A stretch of DNA of 64,000 nt from Sphingomonas albertensis. Its GTDB lineage: Bacteria > Pseudomonadota > Alphaproteobacteria > Sphingomonadales > Sphingomonadaceae. Position 1 is the first letter of the stretch; each line of letters begins with the position of its first letter. Below, piece after piece: positions 42,152 to 50,973 of the stretch. The notes beneath the pieces are model-generated. The model had not been told where the DNA came from. It saw only the letters and a program-made list of their open reading frames with translations, and searched no databases. Where the stretch lies: positions 62,001 through 126,000 of the forward strand of contig NZ_JACONT010000001.1 of NCBI RefSeq assembly GCF_014358075.1. Reading direction: 5' to 3'. Both the position numbers and the translations under genes were made by a program.

Positions 42152-45100
42152 ATGGGTATCAGCCGCTTCTTCGTCGAACGCCCCATCTTCGCGTGGGTGA
42201 TCGCGATCGTCATCATGCTCGGCGGGGTCGTCGGCTTGCGGTCGCTGCCGATCGCGCAATATCCCGACGTCGCGCCACCGACGATATCGATCAATGCGAC
42301 GTATCCCGGCGCGTCGGCCGAGACGCTCGAGACCAGCGTGACTCAGGTGATCGAGCAGCAGCTGACCGGGATCGACGGCCTGCAATATTTCCAGTCGAGC
42401 TCGGACTCGTCGGGATCGGCGTCGATCACCGTCACCTTCGTCAAGGGGACCGATCCCGACATCGCGCAGGTCCAGGTCCAGAACAAGGTTCAGCAGGCCA
42501 CCGCGCGGCTGCCGTCCGCGGTCACGGCGCAGGGCGTCACCGTGACCAAGTCGAACAGCGACTTCCTGCTGATCGTCGCGCTGTACGACAAGACCGACAA
42601 GGCGACCGGCAGCGACGTCGCCGACTATCTGGTCAGCAATTTCCAGGATGATATCGCGCGCGTCAGCGGCGTCGGCCAGAGCCAGGTGTTCGGCGCGGAA
42701 TATGCCATGCGGATCTGGCTTGACCCGACCAAGCTCGCCGCCGTCCAGCTGATGCCGTCGGACGTCCAGTCGGCAATCACCGCGCAGAATGTCGATGTCT
42801 CGGCGGGGCAGATCGGTGCGCTGCCCGCGGTGAAAGGGCAGATGCTGAACGCCACCGTCCGCGCCAAGTCGCGGCTGTCGACCCCCGATCAGTTTCGCCA
42901 GATCGTGGTCAAGACCAATACCGACGGCTCGGTGGTGCGGCTGGCAGATGTCGCGCGCGTCGAGCTGGGGCAGGAGAGCTACACGGCCTCCGCCAAGCTG
43001 AACGGGCATCCCGCGTCGGGCATGGCGATCCAGTTGGCGACGGGCGCCGATGCCCTGCAAACCGCAGCGGCGGTCAAGGCGCGCGTGGCCGAACTCTCGA
43101 CCCGTCTGCCCGCTGGCTACACGATCGCCTATCCGCGCGACACCACCGCGTTCGTCAAGCTGTCGATCGAGGAGGTCATCGAGACGCTGGCGATCGCGAT
43201 CGTCCTAGTGGTGGTCGTCATGTTCGCCTTTCTCCAGAGCTGGCGCGCGACGCTGATCCCGGCGATCGCGGTGCCGGTGGTGTTGCTCGGCACGTTCGGC
43301 GTGCTCGCGGTGTTCGGCTATTCGATCAACACGCTGACGCTGTTCGCGATGGTGCTGGCGATCGGCCTGCTAGTCGACGACGCGATCGTCGTCGTGGAGA
43401 ATGTCGAGCGGGTGATGGCGGACGAGGGCCTGTCGCCCAAGGACGCGACGAACCGCTCGATGGGCGAGATCGGGTCCGCGCTGGTCGGCATCGCGCTGGT
43501 CTTGTCCGCGGTGTTCCTGCCGATGGCGTTCTTCGGTGGCTCGACCGGGGTCATCTATCGGCAATTCTCGATCACGATCGTCTCGGCGATGCTGCTGTCG
43601 GTGCTGGTTGCGCTTGTCCTGAGTCCTGCGCTGACCGCGACGCTGCTGAAGCCCACGCACGTCGATCCGCTGGAGCGCCGCGGCGCATTCGGAAAGTTCA
43701 ACCGCTGGTTCGATCGCTCCACGCGGCGATACGTGAATGGTACGCGGTCGGTCATCGGCCGGCGCTGGCTGCATCTGGCGATCGTCGGCGGCATCACCGT
43801 CGTCCTCGGTTTGCTGTTCGTCCGCTTGCCCACGAGCTTTCTGCCGAGCGAGGATCAGGGGCAGATCATGGTGATGTATACGCTGCCGGCCGGCGCGACC
43901 AACGAGCGGACCGAGGCGGTCGGCAATCGGATCCAGAACTGGTTCTCGACCTCCGAAAAGGCGACGATCGCGGACGCCTTCACCATCAACGGTTTCGGCT
44001 TCAGCGGTTCGGGGCAGAATGCCGGCATGGCTTTCGCCAGCCTGGCGCCGTTCGACGAACGCAAACAGGCGAGCCAGAGCGCGACGGCGATCAACGGGCG
44101 CGCGATGCAGGCGTTCGGATCGATCCGCGATGCGACCATCATACCGCTCACGCCGCCCGCGATATCCGGTCTGGGCCAATCGAACGGCTTCACGTTCGAA
44201 CTGACCAACACCAGCGGGTTGAGCCGCGATGCGTTCGTGGGGCTGCGCGACAAGCTGATCGCGGCGGCGAACAAGGATGCCAAGCTGGCCCGCGTCCGTG
44301 CCTCGACCTTGCCCGATACGCCGCAGCTGCGCGTGTCGCTCGACGATGCCAAGCTCGCGGTGCTGGGGCTCACCGAAGCGGATGTGACCAATGCGCTGTC
44401 GAGCGCGTGGGGCGGCGTCTACGTCAACGACTTCGTCGACCGCGGTCGGGTGAAGCGCGTGTACATGCAGGCGGATGCGCCGTTCCGGATGCTGCCGGGC
44501 GACCTCGATGGCTGGTTCGTGCGCAACGCGAGCGGAACGATGGTGCCGTTCTCGGCGATCGCGACTTTGTCCTGGGAGAAGGGGCCGAACAGCGTCTCGC
44601 GCTTCAACGGGCGGTCTTCCTACGAAATCCAGGGCGAGCCCGCGGACGGCGCGAGTTCGGGCGATGCGATGGCGGAGATGGTCAAGCTGCAGCAGCAGGT
44701 GGCACCGGGTACCGGCTATGCTTGGGCGGGGCTCTCGTTTCAGGAAAATCAGGCGAGCGGGCAGGGGACGACGCTCTACGGCGTGTCGATCCTGATCGTC
44801 TTCCTCTGCCTCGCCGCGCTGTATGAAAGCTGGTCGGTGCCGATCGCGGTGTTGCTCGTGCTGCCGCTCGGGATCGTCGGCGCAGTGCTGGCGGTGACGA
44901 TACGCGGGCTCGACAACGACATCTATTTCCAGGTCGGGTTGATCACCACGATCGGTCTCGCCGCCAAGAACGCGATCCTGATCGTCGAATTCGCCGAGGA
45001 GGCGCGGCGTGCGGGCAAGGACGTCGTCGATGCCGCGCTGGAGGCGGCGCGGACCCGGTTGCGGCCGATCCTGATGACCAGCCTCGCCTTCGTGTTCGGC

Positions 45101-45268
45101 GTGTTCCCGCTCGCGGTCGCCACCGGGGCGGGGGCCAACAGCCGGATCGCGATCGGCACGGCGGTGATCGGCGGCATGCTGACCGCCACCGTGCTTGCGA
45201 TCTTCTACGTGCCGATGTTCTTCGTCGTCATCGCGCGGCTGTTCCACGGGCGAAAGGAAGCGGCATGA
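42152..45268 (+). CDS. RND multidrug efflux pump, HAE1 family (MexB/AcrB type)
   Basis: This 1038-aa proton-driven pump has twelve spans and two large periplasmic loops. The N-terminus is MGISRFFVERPIFAWVIAIV, the HAE1 family opening. Porter-domain motifs include TYPGASAETLETSVTQ. The transmembrane proton relay is in AIGLLVDDAIVVVENVERVM (two Asp in span 4). The second half contains LPSEDQGQIMV and TIGLAAKNAILIVEFAEE. The length matches MexB/AcrB. Substrates are likely to be lipophilic drugs, dyes or plant phenolics. The gene starts one base after the adaptor and overlaps the outer-membrane factor by ATGA. Control probably comes from the response regulator/kinase pair at the end of the operon. 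Confidence 0.97.
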   Translation: MGISRFFVERPIFAWVIAIVIMLGGVVGLRSLPIAQYPDVAPPTISINATYPGASAETLETSVTQVIEQQLTGIDGLQYFQSSSDSSGSASITVTFVKGTDPDIAQVQVQNKVQQATARLPSAVTAQGVTVTKSNSDFLLIVALYDKTDKATGSDVADYLVSNFQDDIARVSGVGQSQVFGAEYAMRIWLDPTKLAAVQLMPSDVQSAITAQNVDVSAGQIGALPAVKGQMLNATVRAKSRLSTPDQFRQIVVKTNTDGSVVRLADVARVELGQESYTASAKLNGHPASGMAIQLATGADALQTAAAVKARVAELSTRLPAGYTIAYPRDTTAFVKLSIEEVIETLAIAIVLVVVVMFAFLQSWRATLIPAIAVPVVLLGTFGVLAVFGYSINTLTLFAMVLAIGLLVDDAIVVVENVERVMADEGLSPKDATNRSMGEIGSALVGIALVLSAVFLPMAFFGGSTGVIYRQFSITIVSAMLLSVLVALVLSPALTATLLKPTHVDPLERRGAFGKFNRWFDRSTRRYVNGTRSVIGRRWLHLAIVGGITVVLGLLFVRLPTSFLPSEDQGQIMVMYTLPAGATNERTEAVGNRIQNWFSTSEKATIADAFTINGFGFSGSGQNAGMAFASLAPFDERKQASQSATAINGRAMQAFGSIRDATIIPLTPPAISGLGQSNGFTFELTNTSGLSRDAFVGLRDKLIAAANKDAKLARVRASTLPDTPQLRVSLDDAKLAVLGLTEADVTNALSSAWGGVYVNDFVDRGRVKRVYMQADAPFRMLPGDLDGWFVRNASGTMVPFSAIATLSWEKGPNSVSRFNGRSSYEIQGEPADGASSGDAMAEMVKLQQQVAPGTGYAWAGLSFQENQASGQGTTLYGVSILIVFLCLAALYESWSVPIAVLLVLPLGIVGAVLAVTIRGLDNDIYFQVGLITTIGLAAKNAILIVEFAEEARRAGKDVVDAALEAARTRLRPILMTSLAFVFGVFPLAVATGAGANSRIAIGTAVIGGMLTATVLAIFYVPMFFVVIARLFHGRKEAA

Positions 45269-46662
45269 TCTCGTTGCGTAGCGCGATGCTGTTGCTGGGG
45301 GCGAGCGCGCTCACCGGCTGCAACCTCGCGCCCCATTACGTCCGCTCGGTCGCGGAGTCGGTGCCGTCGCGATGGCCATCGGGGGCTTCCTACGCCTCGA
45401 CAGCCGCCTCGACCTCGGCTGGGATGCCGTGGCGGTCGCTGGTCGTCGATGCCAAGCTGCGCACGGTGATCGAGCAAGCGCTCGCGCATAACCAGGATCT
45501 CGCCGCGGCGGTCGCCAATGTCGCGTCGGCGCGCGCGCAATATCACGTGCAGCGCTCCGAGCAGTTTCCGACACTGTCGGCCGATGCGGGAGCGACGATC
45601 ACGCGCGCCGTCACCGGCGGCGGCACCGCGTCGTCGGGGTCCACGACCCTCTTCACCGGTGATGTCGGCGTCAGTGGGTTCGTGATCGACCTGTTCGGGC
45701 GGCAGAAGAACCTCTCGAAAGCCGCATTCGAAACCTATCTGAGCACTGCCAGCGGCGCGCGCTCGACGCGGTTCACCGTCGTATCGGAAACCGCGACCGC
45801 GTATCTGACGCTCGCCGCCGATCGCGACCTGCTCCAGGTGTCGCAGGATCAGGTGCTTAGCAGCGAGCGGACGGTGCGGCTGAACGAGGATCTGCACGAC
45901 ACGGGGCTGGTGAGCGGCGCTGACGTTGCCGATGCACGTACGTTGCTGGCGCAGGCGCAGGCCGACGTGGCGCAGAACACGACGCAGGTCGCGCAGGACC
46001 GCAACGCGCTCGAGCTGCTCGTCGGCGGGCCGGTCGAGGACGCGTTGTTGCCGACCAGTCTCGGCGCGCTCGATGCAGGAATCGCCAACGTCCCCGCCGG
46101 CCTTTCGTCGACGGTGTTGCTCGATCGGCCTGACGTGGTCGAGGCCGAGCACCAGCTGAAGTCGGCGAACGCCAATGTCGGTGCGGCACGCGCGGCGTTC
46201 TTCCCGACCATCTCGCTGACCAGTATGCTGGGGCTCGCCAGCACCGCGTTGACCAGCCTGTTCTCGGGATCGACGTGGTCGGCGACCCCATCGGCTAGCA
46301 TACCGATCCTCGGCGGCACCAATCGCGGCAACCTCGATTATGCGAGGGCGCAAGTGGACTATTACCTCGCGACCTATCGCAAGGCTGCGCAAACGGCCTA
46401 TCGCGATGTTGCCGACGGGCTTGCCCGACGTGGTACGATCCTGCGCCAGCGACGGGCCCAGGTGGATCTCGTCGCCGCCGCGCAGAAAAGCTATTCGATC
46501 AGTGAGGCGCGGTACCGTGAAGGCACCGACAGCTTCCTCACCGCGCTCGTGGCGCAGCGGACGCTGTATTCGGCTCGTCAGACCGCGATCGCCGCCGACC
46601 TGACCGACCTGACCAACCGCGTGACGCTGTACGAGGCGATCGGTTCGGACGATTCGCTGTGA
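45265..46662 (+). CDS. Outer-membrane efflux channel lipoprotein (OprM/NodT family)
   Basis: This 465-aa protein has a lipobox ALTGC (Cys near residue 19) and the two tandem outer-membrane-efflux repeats of the TolC fold. Typical features are KLRTVIEQALAHNQDLAAAVANV at the start of the first repeat and LLDRPDVVEAEHQLKSANANV at the start of the second. The last conserved part is EARYREGTDSFLTALVAQR. AAGGAAG precedes its ATG, which overlaps the pump stop. It completes the tripartite pump. The stop (GTGA) overlaps the GTG of a small downstream gene, so translation continues into the regulatory part of the operon. Confidence 0.96.
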   Translation: MISLRSAMLLLGASALTGCNLAPHYVRSVAESVPSRWPSGASYASTAASTSAGMPWRSLVVDAKLRTVIEQALAHNQDLAAAVANVASARAQYHVQRSEQFPTLSADAGATITRAVTGGGTASSGSTTLFTGDVGVSGFVIDLFGRQKNLSKAAFETYLSTASGARSTRFTVVSETATAYLTLAADRDLLQVSQDQVLSSERTVRLNEDLHDTGLVSGADVADARTLLAQAQADVAQNTTQVAQDRNALELLVGGPVEDALLPTSLGALDAGIANVPAGLSSTVLLDRPDVVEAEHQLKSANANVGAARAAFFPTISLTSMLGLASTALTSLFSGSTWSATPSASIPILGGTNRGNLDYARAQVDYYLATYRKAAQTAYRDVADGLARRGTILRQRRAQVDLVAAAQKSYSISEARYREGTDSFLTALVAQRTLYSARQTAIAADLTDLTNRVTLYEAIGSDDSL

Positions 46663-46877
46663 CGAACCGAAACCCTCCGGACAAAACGGCCGACGAAGAG
46701 TTTCGCTATTGGTCGAACCGGTCGTGGGACGAGACGGCGCAATCTCTCGCCGCGCATTCCGGCGTAGCGCAGGACGCGCATTGGCGGCTTGCCGTGCTGT
46801 GCATCCGCCGGGCGCTGACCTATGCTCCTGCCGCGTCCGCGACCTGCGGCCCGAACATCTGGGACCATGATGACTGA
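46659..46877 (+). CDS. Hypothetical 72-aa protein linking pump and two-component genes
   Basis: This small frame starts at a GTG that overlaps the stop of the channel gene (GTGA). It ends 11 bases inside the response-regulator gene, so it is embedded in an operon of overlapping genes. The N-terminus is charged (TNRNPPDKTADEEFRYWS). The central part (SWDETAQSLAAHSGVAQDAHWRLAVLCIRRAL) is amphipathic and helical. The tail has one more Cys. There is no signal peptide or membrane span. I do not recognise a family. Because of the coupling on both sides, I consider it real and possibly a modulator of the downstream regulator. Confidence 0.6.
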   Translation: MTNRNPPDKTADEEFRYWSNRSWDETAQSLAAHSGVAQDAHWRLAVLCIRRALTYAPAASATCGPNIWDHDD

Positions 46878-47598
46878 GATTGCGACTGGGACTGCTGTCG
46901 ACCGCCCTCATCTCCTGATCGCCGACGACGACGCCGACATCCGCGATCTCGTGACCGCGCAGTTGATGCGGGAGGGCTATGCGCTCAGCGCGGCGGGCGA
47001 CGTGTCCGGTATCCGCGCGACGCTCGCGGCAGGCATCGTCGATCTGATCGTGCTGGATCTCGGTTTGCCCGACGGCGACGGACTGACCCTGTGTCGCGAA
47101 CTGCGGAGCGAGGGCTATGCCGGCGCGATCATCATGGTCACCGCCCGCGACAGCGCGATCGACCGGGTGCTGGGGCTGGAACTGGGCGCCGACGACTATC
47201 TCACCAAGCCGTTCGAACCGCGCGAGCTGACCGTCCGAATCCGCAACCTGCTCAGGCGTGGCGCGCGCGAGACAGGTACGGGCGCTCCGGTCCGCTTCGC
47301 CGCGTTCGGGCGATGGCGGCTCGACCTGATCAAGCGCCGTTTGCTGGCGCCGGGCGACAGCGTGGTGATGCTGTCCACCGCCGAGTTCGACATGCTGTCC
47401 CGCCTCGTCCAGTCGGTCGGTCGTCCGCTGTCTCGCGAGGCGCTGATACCGGCACGGGCCGCGACCGCCGCGCACGATCGGACGATCGACAACCAGATCA
47501 GCCGGTTGCGCCAGAAACTCAGCCCCGACGGCGAGGACTTGATCCTCACCGTTCGCGGCCAAGGCTATATGCTGGCTGCAACCGTGACCTTCGCATGA
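46867..47598 (+). CDS. OmpR/PhoB family response regulator
   Basis: This 243-aa protein has a receiver domain with the acidic pair LIADDDADI, phosphoacceptor Asp in VLDLGLPDGDG, Thr in IIMVTARD and Lys in DDYLTKPFEP. The C-terminal winged helix (about residues 145-240) has LLAPGDSVVMLSTAEFDML, LSREALIPARA and DRTIDNQISRLRQKL, followed by VRGQGYML. This is the OmpR/PhoB DNA-binding type. ATG at 46867 (MMTEIATG) is chosen; a second ATG follows directly. It overlaps the small gene before it and the kinase after it (ATGA). It probably activates the pump operon on signal from its cognate kinase. Confidence 0.96.
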   Translation: MMTEIATGTAVDRPHLLIADDDADIRDLVTAQLMREGYALSAAGDVSGIRATLAAGIVDLIVLDLGLPDGDGLTLCRELRSEGYAGAIIMVTARDSAIDRVLGLELGADDYLTKPFEPRELTVRIRNLLRRGARETGTGAPVRFAAFGRWRLDLIKRRLLAPGDSVVMLSTAEFDMLSRLVQSVGRPLSREALIPARAATAAHDRTIDNQISRLRQKLSPDGEDLILTVRGQGYMLAATVTFA

Positions 47599-48962
47599 CG
47601 CCGTGGCTCGCGCGCGGCGTGCGGTTCTTCGGCACGCTGACCGGGCGGATGGCGTTGACGCTCGCTACGGGTGTGGTGATCGCCTTGGTCGCGTCGATCC
47701 TGATCGCCGAGCGAGGCCGGCAGGCGGAATACGACCGCGGTCGCGAAGAGCGCGTGGTGGCCAGCGCGCTCGATGTGATCAAGCGACTGAACCACGCCCC
47801 GGACGGCATGATCGCGAACCTGCGCGATGGCCGTCTGATCGGTGCGCAACTGCTGCAAGGCGCGTCGATCCCGACCGCAACGCCCGACGACGAGATGACC
47901 CGGAAGCTGGCCATGCGGGCGACGCCGGCGTCACGGCCGACGATCGCCCGCGTGCCCGGCATAACCTGTCTGGGCGGCGACCCGTTCTGGACGCGGCCTC
48001 GGGCGGCGGGGTTCGATGCACCTCTGGCGCCGGATTGCTGGCTTCTGGCGGTGCGCGTGCAGGGACGTCCGGTCGCGATCGCGTTGGCTTTGCCTCACCT
48101 GCCCGCGCCACCCAGCTGGACGACGGACTGGCGGTTCCTGTTGCTGGTCTTCACTGCGGCGTTCATCCTCTCGTTGATCGTCGCACGCGTCGCGACGGCG
48201 CCGCTACGGCGCTTGTCCGCCGCGGCCGAGGCGTTCGCCCGGTCGATCGACGCGGAGCCGGTGACGGAACGGGGGCCGAGCGACGTTCGCGCGGCGCTCG
48301 CCACCTTCAATCTCATGCAGGAGCGGGTCCGGGCGGGCCTGCGTGAGCGGACCCGCATCCTCGCGGCGATCAGCCACGATCTCCAGACCCCGCTGACCCG
48401 ACTGCGGCTCCGTCTCGAACAGGTCGAGGACGAGGCTTTGCGCGAACGCCTGGTCGCGGATCTGTCGGCGACGCTGTCGATGGTGAAGCGCGGCCTGGAT
48501 CTCGCGCGGAGCGGCGAAAGCGGCGAGGATTGGTCCTCCGTCGATATCGACTCGCTATTGTCGAGCCTTGCCGACGATGCCGCCGAATTCGGCCATGCCG
48601 TCTGCTTCACGCAGGGCTGCGGCAGCCTGGTACGGGCGCGTCCCGATTCGCTTAACCGCTGCCTGGCGAACCTGATCGACAATGCTATCAAATATGGTGG
48701 CAATGCCGAGATCGCGGCGCGTCGCGCGGGAAAGGTCGTGATCATAACCGTCCGCGATCACGGTCCCGGGATGACGGAGACGATGCTGGCGCATGCCTTC
48801 GATCCGTTCGTCCGCGCGGATACGTCGCGATCGAGCGCGGACGGCACCGGGATCGGCCTGACCATCGCGCGCGCGCAAGCGGCCGCGACCGGAGCGATAT
48901 TGTCGCTCGATAATCATCCGGACGGGGGCCTCGAAGCGATGCTGACCGTCACCAGATCGTGA
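47595..48962 (+). CDS. Sensor histidine kinase (HAMP-HisKA-HATPase)
   Basis: This 455-aa kinase has its ATG at 47595 overlapping the regulator stop. One span near residues 18-37 (MALTLATGVVIALVASILIA) is followed by a periplasmic sensor of about 130 residues containing three cysteines (ITCLGGDPF, APDCWLLAV). A second span follows (FLLLVFTAAFILSLIVARV), then a HAMP domain. The H-box is ILAAISHDLQTPLTRLRLR. The ATPase domain has N-box LANLIDNAIKYGG, G1 RDHGPGM and G2 DGTGIGLTIA. It resembles EnvZ-type kinases. The signal is unknown but may be a pump substrate or envelope stress. This is the last gene of the operon. Confidence 0.95.
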   Translation: MTPWLARGVRFFGTLTGRMALTLATGVVIALVASILIAERGRQAEYDRGREERVVASALDVIKRLNHAPDGMIANLRDGRLIGAQLLQGASIPTATPDDEMTRKLAMRATPASRPTIARVPGITCLGGDPFWTRPRAAGFDAPLAPDCWLLAVRVQGRPVAIALALPHLPAPPSWTTDWRFLLLVFTAAFILSLIVARVATAPLRRLSAAAEAFARSIDAEPVTERGPSDVRAALATFNLMQERVRAGLRERTRILAAISHDLQTPLTRLRLRLEQVEDEALRERLVADLSATLSMVKRGLDLARSGESGEDWSSVDIDSLLSSLADDAAEFGHAVCFTQGCGSLVRARPDSLNRCLANLIDNAIKYGGNAEIAARRAGKVVIITVRDHGPGMTETMLAHAFDPFVRADTSRSSADGTGIGLTIARAQAAATGAILSLDNHPDGGLEAMLTVTRS

Positions 48963-49036
48963 TGGCCTTCGACGAATGATCGCCACATCCTCGCGGTCGT
49001 GCAGGGCGGACGAGACTAAGTCGTCAGTCCGAGTCT

Positions 49037-50950
49037 CTATCCGAACAGGTCGATACCGGCGATCGCCATATGACTTTTCGGCGCCGCCAATCCGACGAAC
49101 GTCATCCGTACATAGCTCGCGTCGGTCTTGGCGGCGAACAGGATGCGCTGCGGCGATAGCGCGTTGGCGATGTTCGAGAATTCGTCGGACGCGGCATTGC
49201 TCCACGCTTTACCGTCAACGCTGGTTTCCACGACGAACCGCTTCGGTGGCGCGCTGTCCGTGTTCACGGCGCGGGAGGGGGTCAGGATGAAGCCTGCCAG
49301 TCGTTGCCGCTTGGCGAGCTTGATCGTGACCGTCGCCGATCCCGAGGCGGCGGCGACCGGAACCTGCCAGACGCTGCCCGGATCATTGTCGATCAAGGCC
49401 TCGGCGCCAGACCCAGTCGCGGCGACGATTGAAAGGTCGGAGGACGGCAGCACGTCGCGCGCACGGGCTTGGGGTAGTTTAACGGCAAGCGGGGCGACCT
49501 GTCGGAACAGCGCGACTTCGCTGATCGCGGGGCATGCCTGGGCAGCGACGATCCGGAGGCGCAGCCGTCGTGCGACCACGGGCGCAGGCAGGCGGACGAC
49601 GCGCTGCGCGGCAATGCATTCGCCGCGTGCGACTTCCGACCATCCCGCACCGGTATCGATGTCGATCGCAAACCGGTCCACGCGCACGCCGAGCGGCAGG
49701 AACTCGCGGATGCGCACGAGATCGAAGCTGGTGCCGGGCGGCAGGTCCAGCACGAGGCTAGGCGTGTGGATGGCATCGGGCGTCGACCAATAGCTCTTGG
49801 GATTGCCGTCGAGCACGTTCCGCGCGGCGAAGCCCGGGCCGCGGACGTGATCGGCCGAGGCGACCCCGCGGTCGGCGAGATTCTTCGCGAACGTCGCGCG
49901 CTGCGCCGCACCGAAGGATTGCAGCACCGCGACGTCCGGATCGGCAAGGCGACCGCGTCGGTCGGGCGGCAGATTCAGGATCAAATTGGTCCCACGCGCG
50001 ATCGATTCGTCGAACAGCCGTAGCATCCGCTGTGGATCCTTGACCTTCGAATCCTCGTCGGCGTGGTAGAACCAGCCCGGCCGGATCGAGGTGTTGGTCT
50101 CGGCGGGCCACCACAATGGGCCGTTGCGTAGGCCGGCATTGCCCTCGGCCTGGGTCGGCTTGTGATTGGCCATAGTCGGCCAGCACGGATCGCCAGCGAC
50201 CCCGTCCTCGTTGCCGACCCAGCGCGCATCGGAGCCGAGCGGCTCGAACGTGCAAGCCATCGGCTGATGCTGGTGGACCAGCGCGAAGATCGACGGCCAG
50301 TCGTAATAGGTCTCGGAATCGATCTTCCGCGTTTCGCGCGCGCCACCATAATAGCCGTCGCCGCCATTGGCGCCATCGAACCAGAATTCGAACAGCGTGC
50401 CATAGCGCGTGCAGAGCTCGACGATCTGCTTGCGGTAGTAATCGAGATACGCGGGGCGGCCATAGTCCGCGTGATTGCGATCCCAGGGCGACAGATAGAT
50501 CGCGAAGTCCATGCCGGCCCGTCGCGCGGCCTGTTCGAATTCGCCGACGATGTCGCCCTTGCCGTCGCGGAACGGGCTGTTGCGCACGCAATGTTCGGTC
50601 AGCATTGTCGGCCACAGGCAGAAGCCGTCATGATGCTTGGCGGTCAGGACGATACCGCGCAGGCCGCCCGCCTTGGCCGCGCCGACGATCTGATCCGCCG
50701 AGAAGTCGCTCGGCGCGAACAGCTTGGGATCCTCGTCGCCATAGCCCCATTCGCGATCGGTGAAGGTGTTGATCGAGAAGTGGACGAAGGCATATTGCTC
50801 GCGCGCATGCCAGGCGAGCTGGCGCGGGGAGGGGGTTGCCCCCCAGGGGGCGGGGGCTGCTGCGGATGCGGGTTTGCCGGCCCAAGCGCTCGACGTGCCC
50901 ATCGAGGCGAGCCCCGTTGCCAGCATGGTGCGGCGAGTGATGATCGACAT
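49037..50950 (-). CDS. GH29 alpha-L-fucosidase with C-terminal carbohydrate-binding domains
   Basis: This 637-aa secreted enzyme starts at 50950 (MSIITRRTMLATGLASMG), with GAGGAG 6 bases upstream. The ATG at 50977 overlaps the GH95 stop and is less likely. The TRRTMLA start is Tat-like. The GH29 catalytic barrel covers about residues 40-370. Its markers are WHAREQYAFVHFSINTFTDREW, LTAKHHDGFCLWP and FEFWFDGANGG, where the Asp is the expected nucleophile. Two F5/8-type (discoidin) jelly-roll regions follow (about 375-500 and 520-635). It removes terminal alpha-L-fucose in the periplasm or outside. The GH95 gene just upstream gives a complementary linkage specificity. Confidence 0.95.
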   Translation of the reverse strand: MSIITRRTMLATGLASMGTSSAWAGKPASAAAPAPWGATPSPRQLAWHAREQYAFVHFSINTFTDREWGYGDEDPKLFAPSDFSADQIVGAAKAGGLRGIVLTAKHHDGFCLWPTMLTEHCVRNSPFRDGKGDIVGEFEQAARRAGMDFAIYLSPWDRNHADYGRPAYLDYYRKQIVELCTRYGTLFEFWFDGANGGDGYYGGARETRKIDSETYYDWPSIFALVHQHQPMACTFEPLGSDARWVGNEDGVAGDPCWPTMANHKPTQAEGNAGLRNGPLWWPAETNTSIRPGWFYHADEDSKVKDPQRMLRLFDESIARGTNLILNLPPDRRGRLADPDVAVLQSFGAAQRATFAKNLADRGVASADHVRGPGFAARNVLDGNPKSYWSTPDAIHTPSLVLDLPPGTSFDLVRIREFLPLGVRVDRFAIDIDTGAGWSEVARGECIAAQRVVRLPAPVVARRLRLRIVAAQACPAISEVALFRQVAPLAVKLPQARARDVLPSSDLSIVAATGSGAEALIDNDPGSVWQVPVAAASGSATVTIKLAKRQRLAGFILTPSRAVNTDSAPPKRFVVETSVDGKAWSNAASDEFSNIANALSPQRILFAAKTDASYVRMTFVGLAAPKSHMAIAGIDLFG

Positions 50951-50973
50951 GGCGGCTCCTCGAAAATCTTGAG

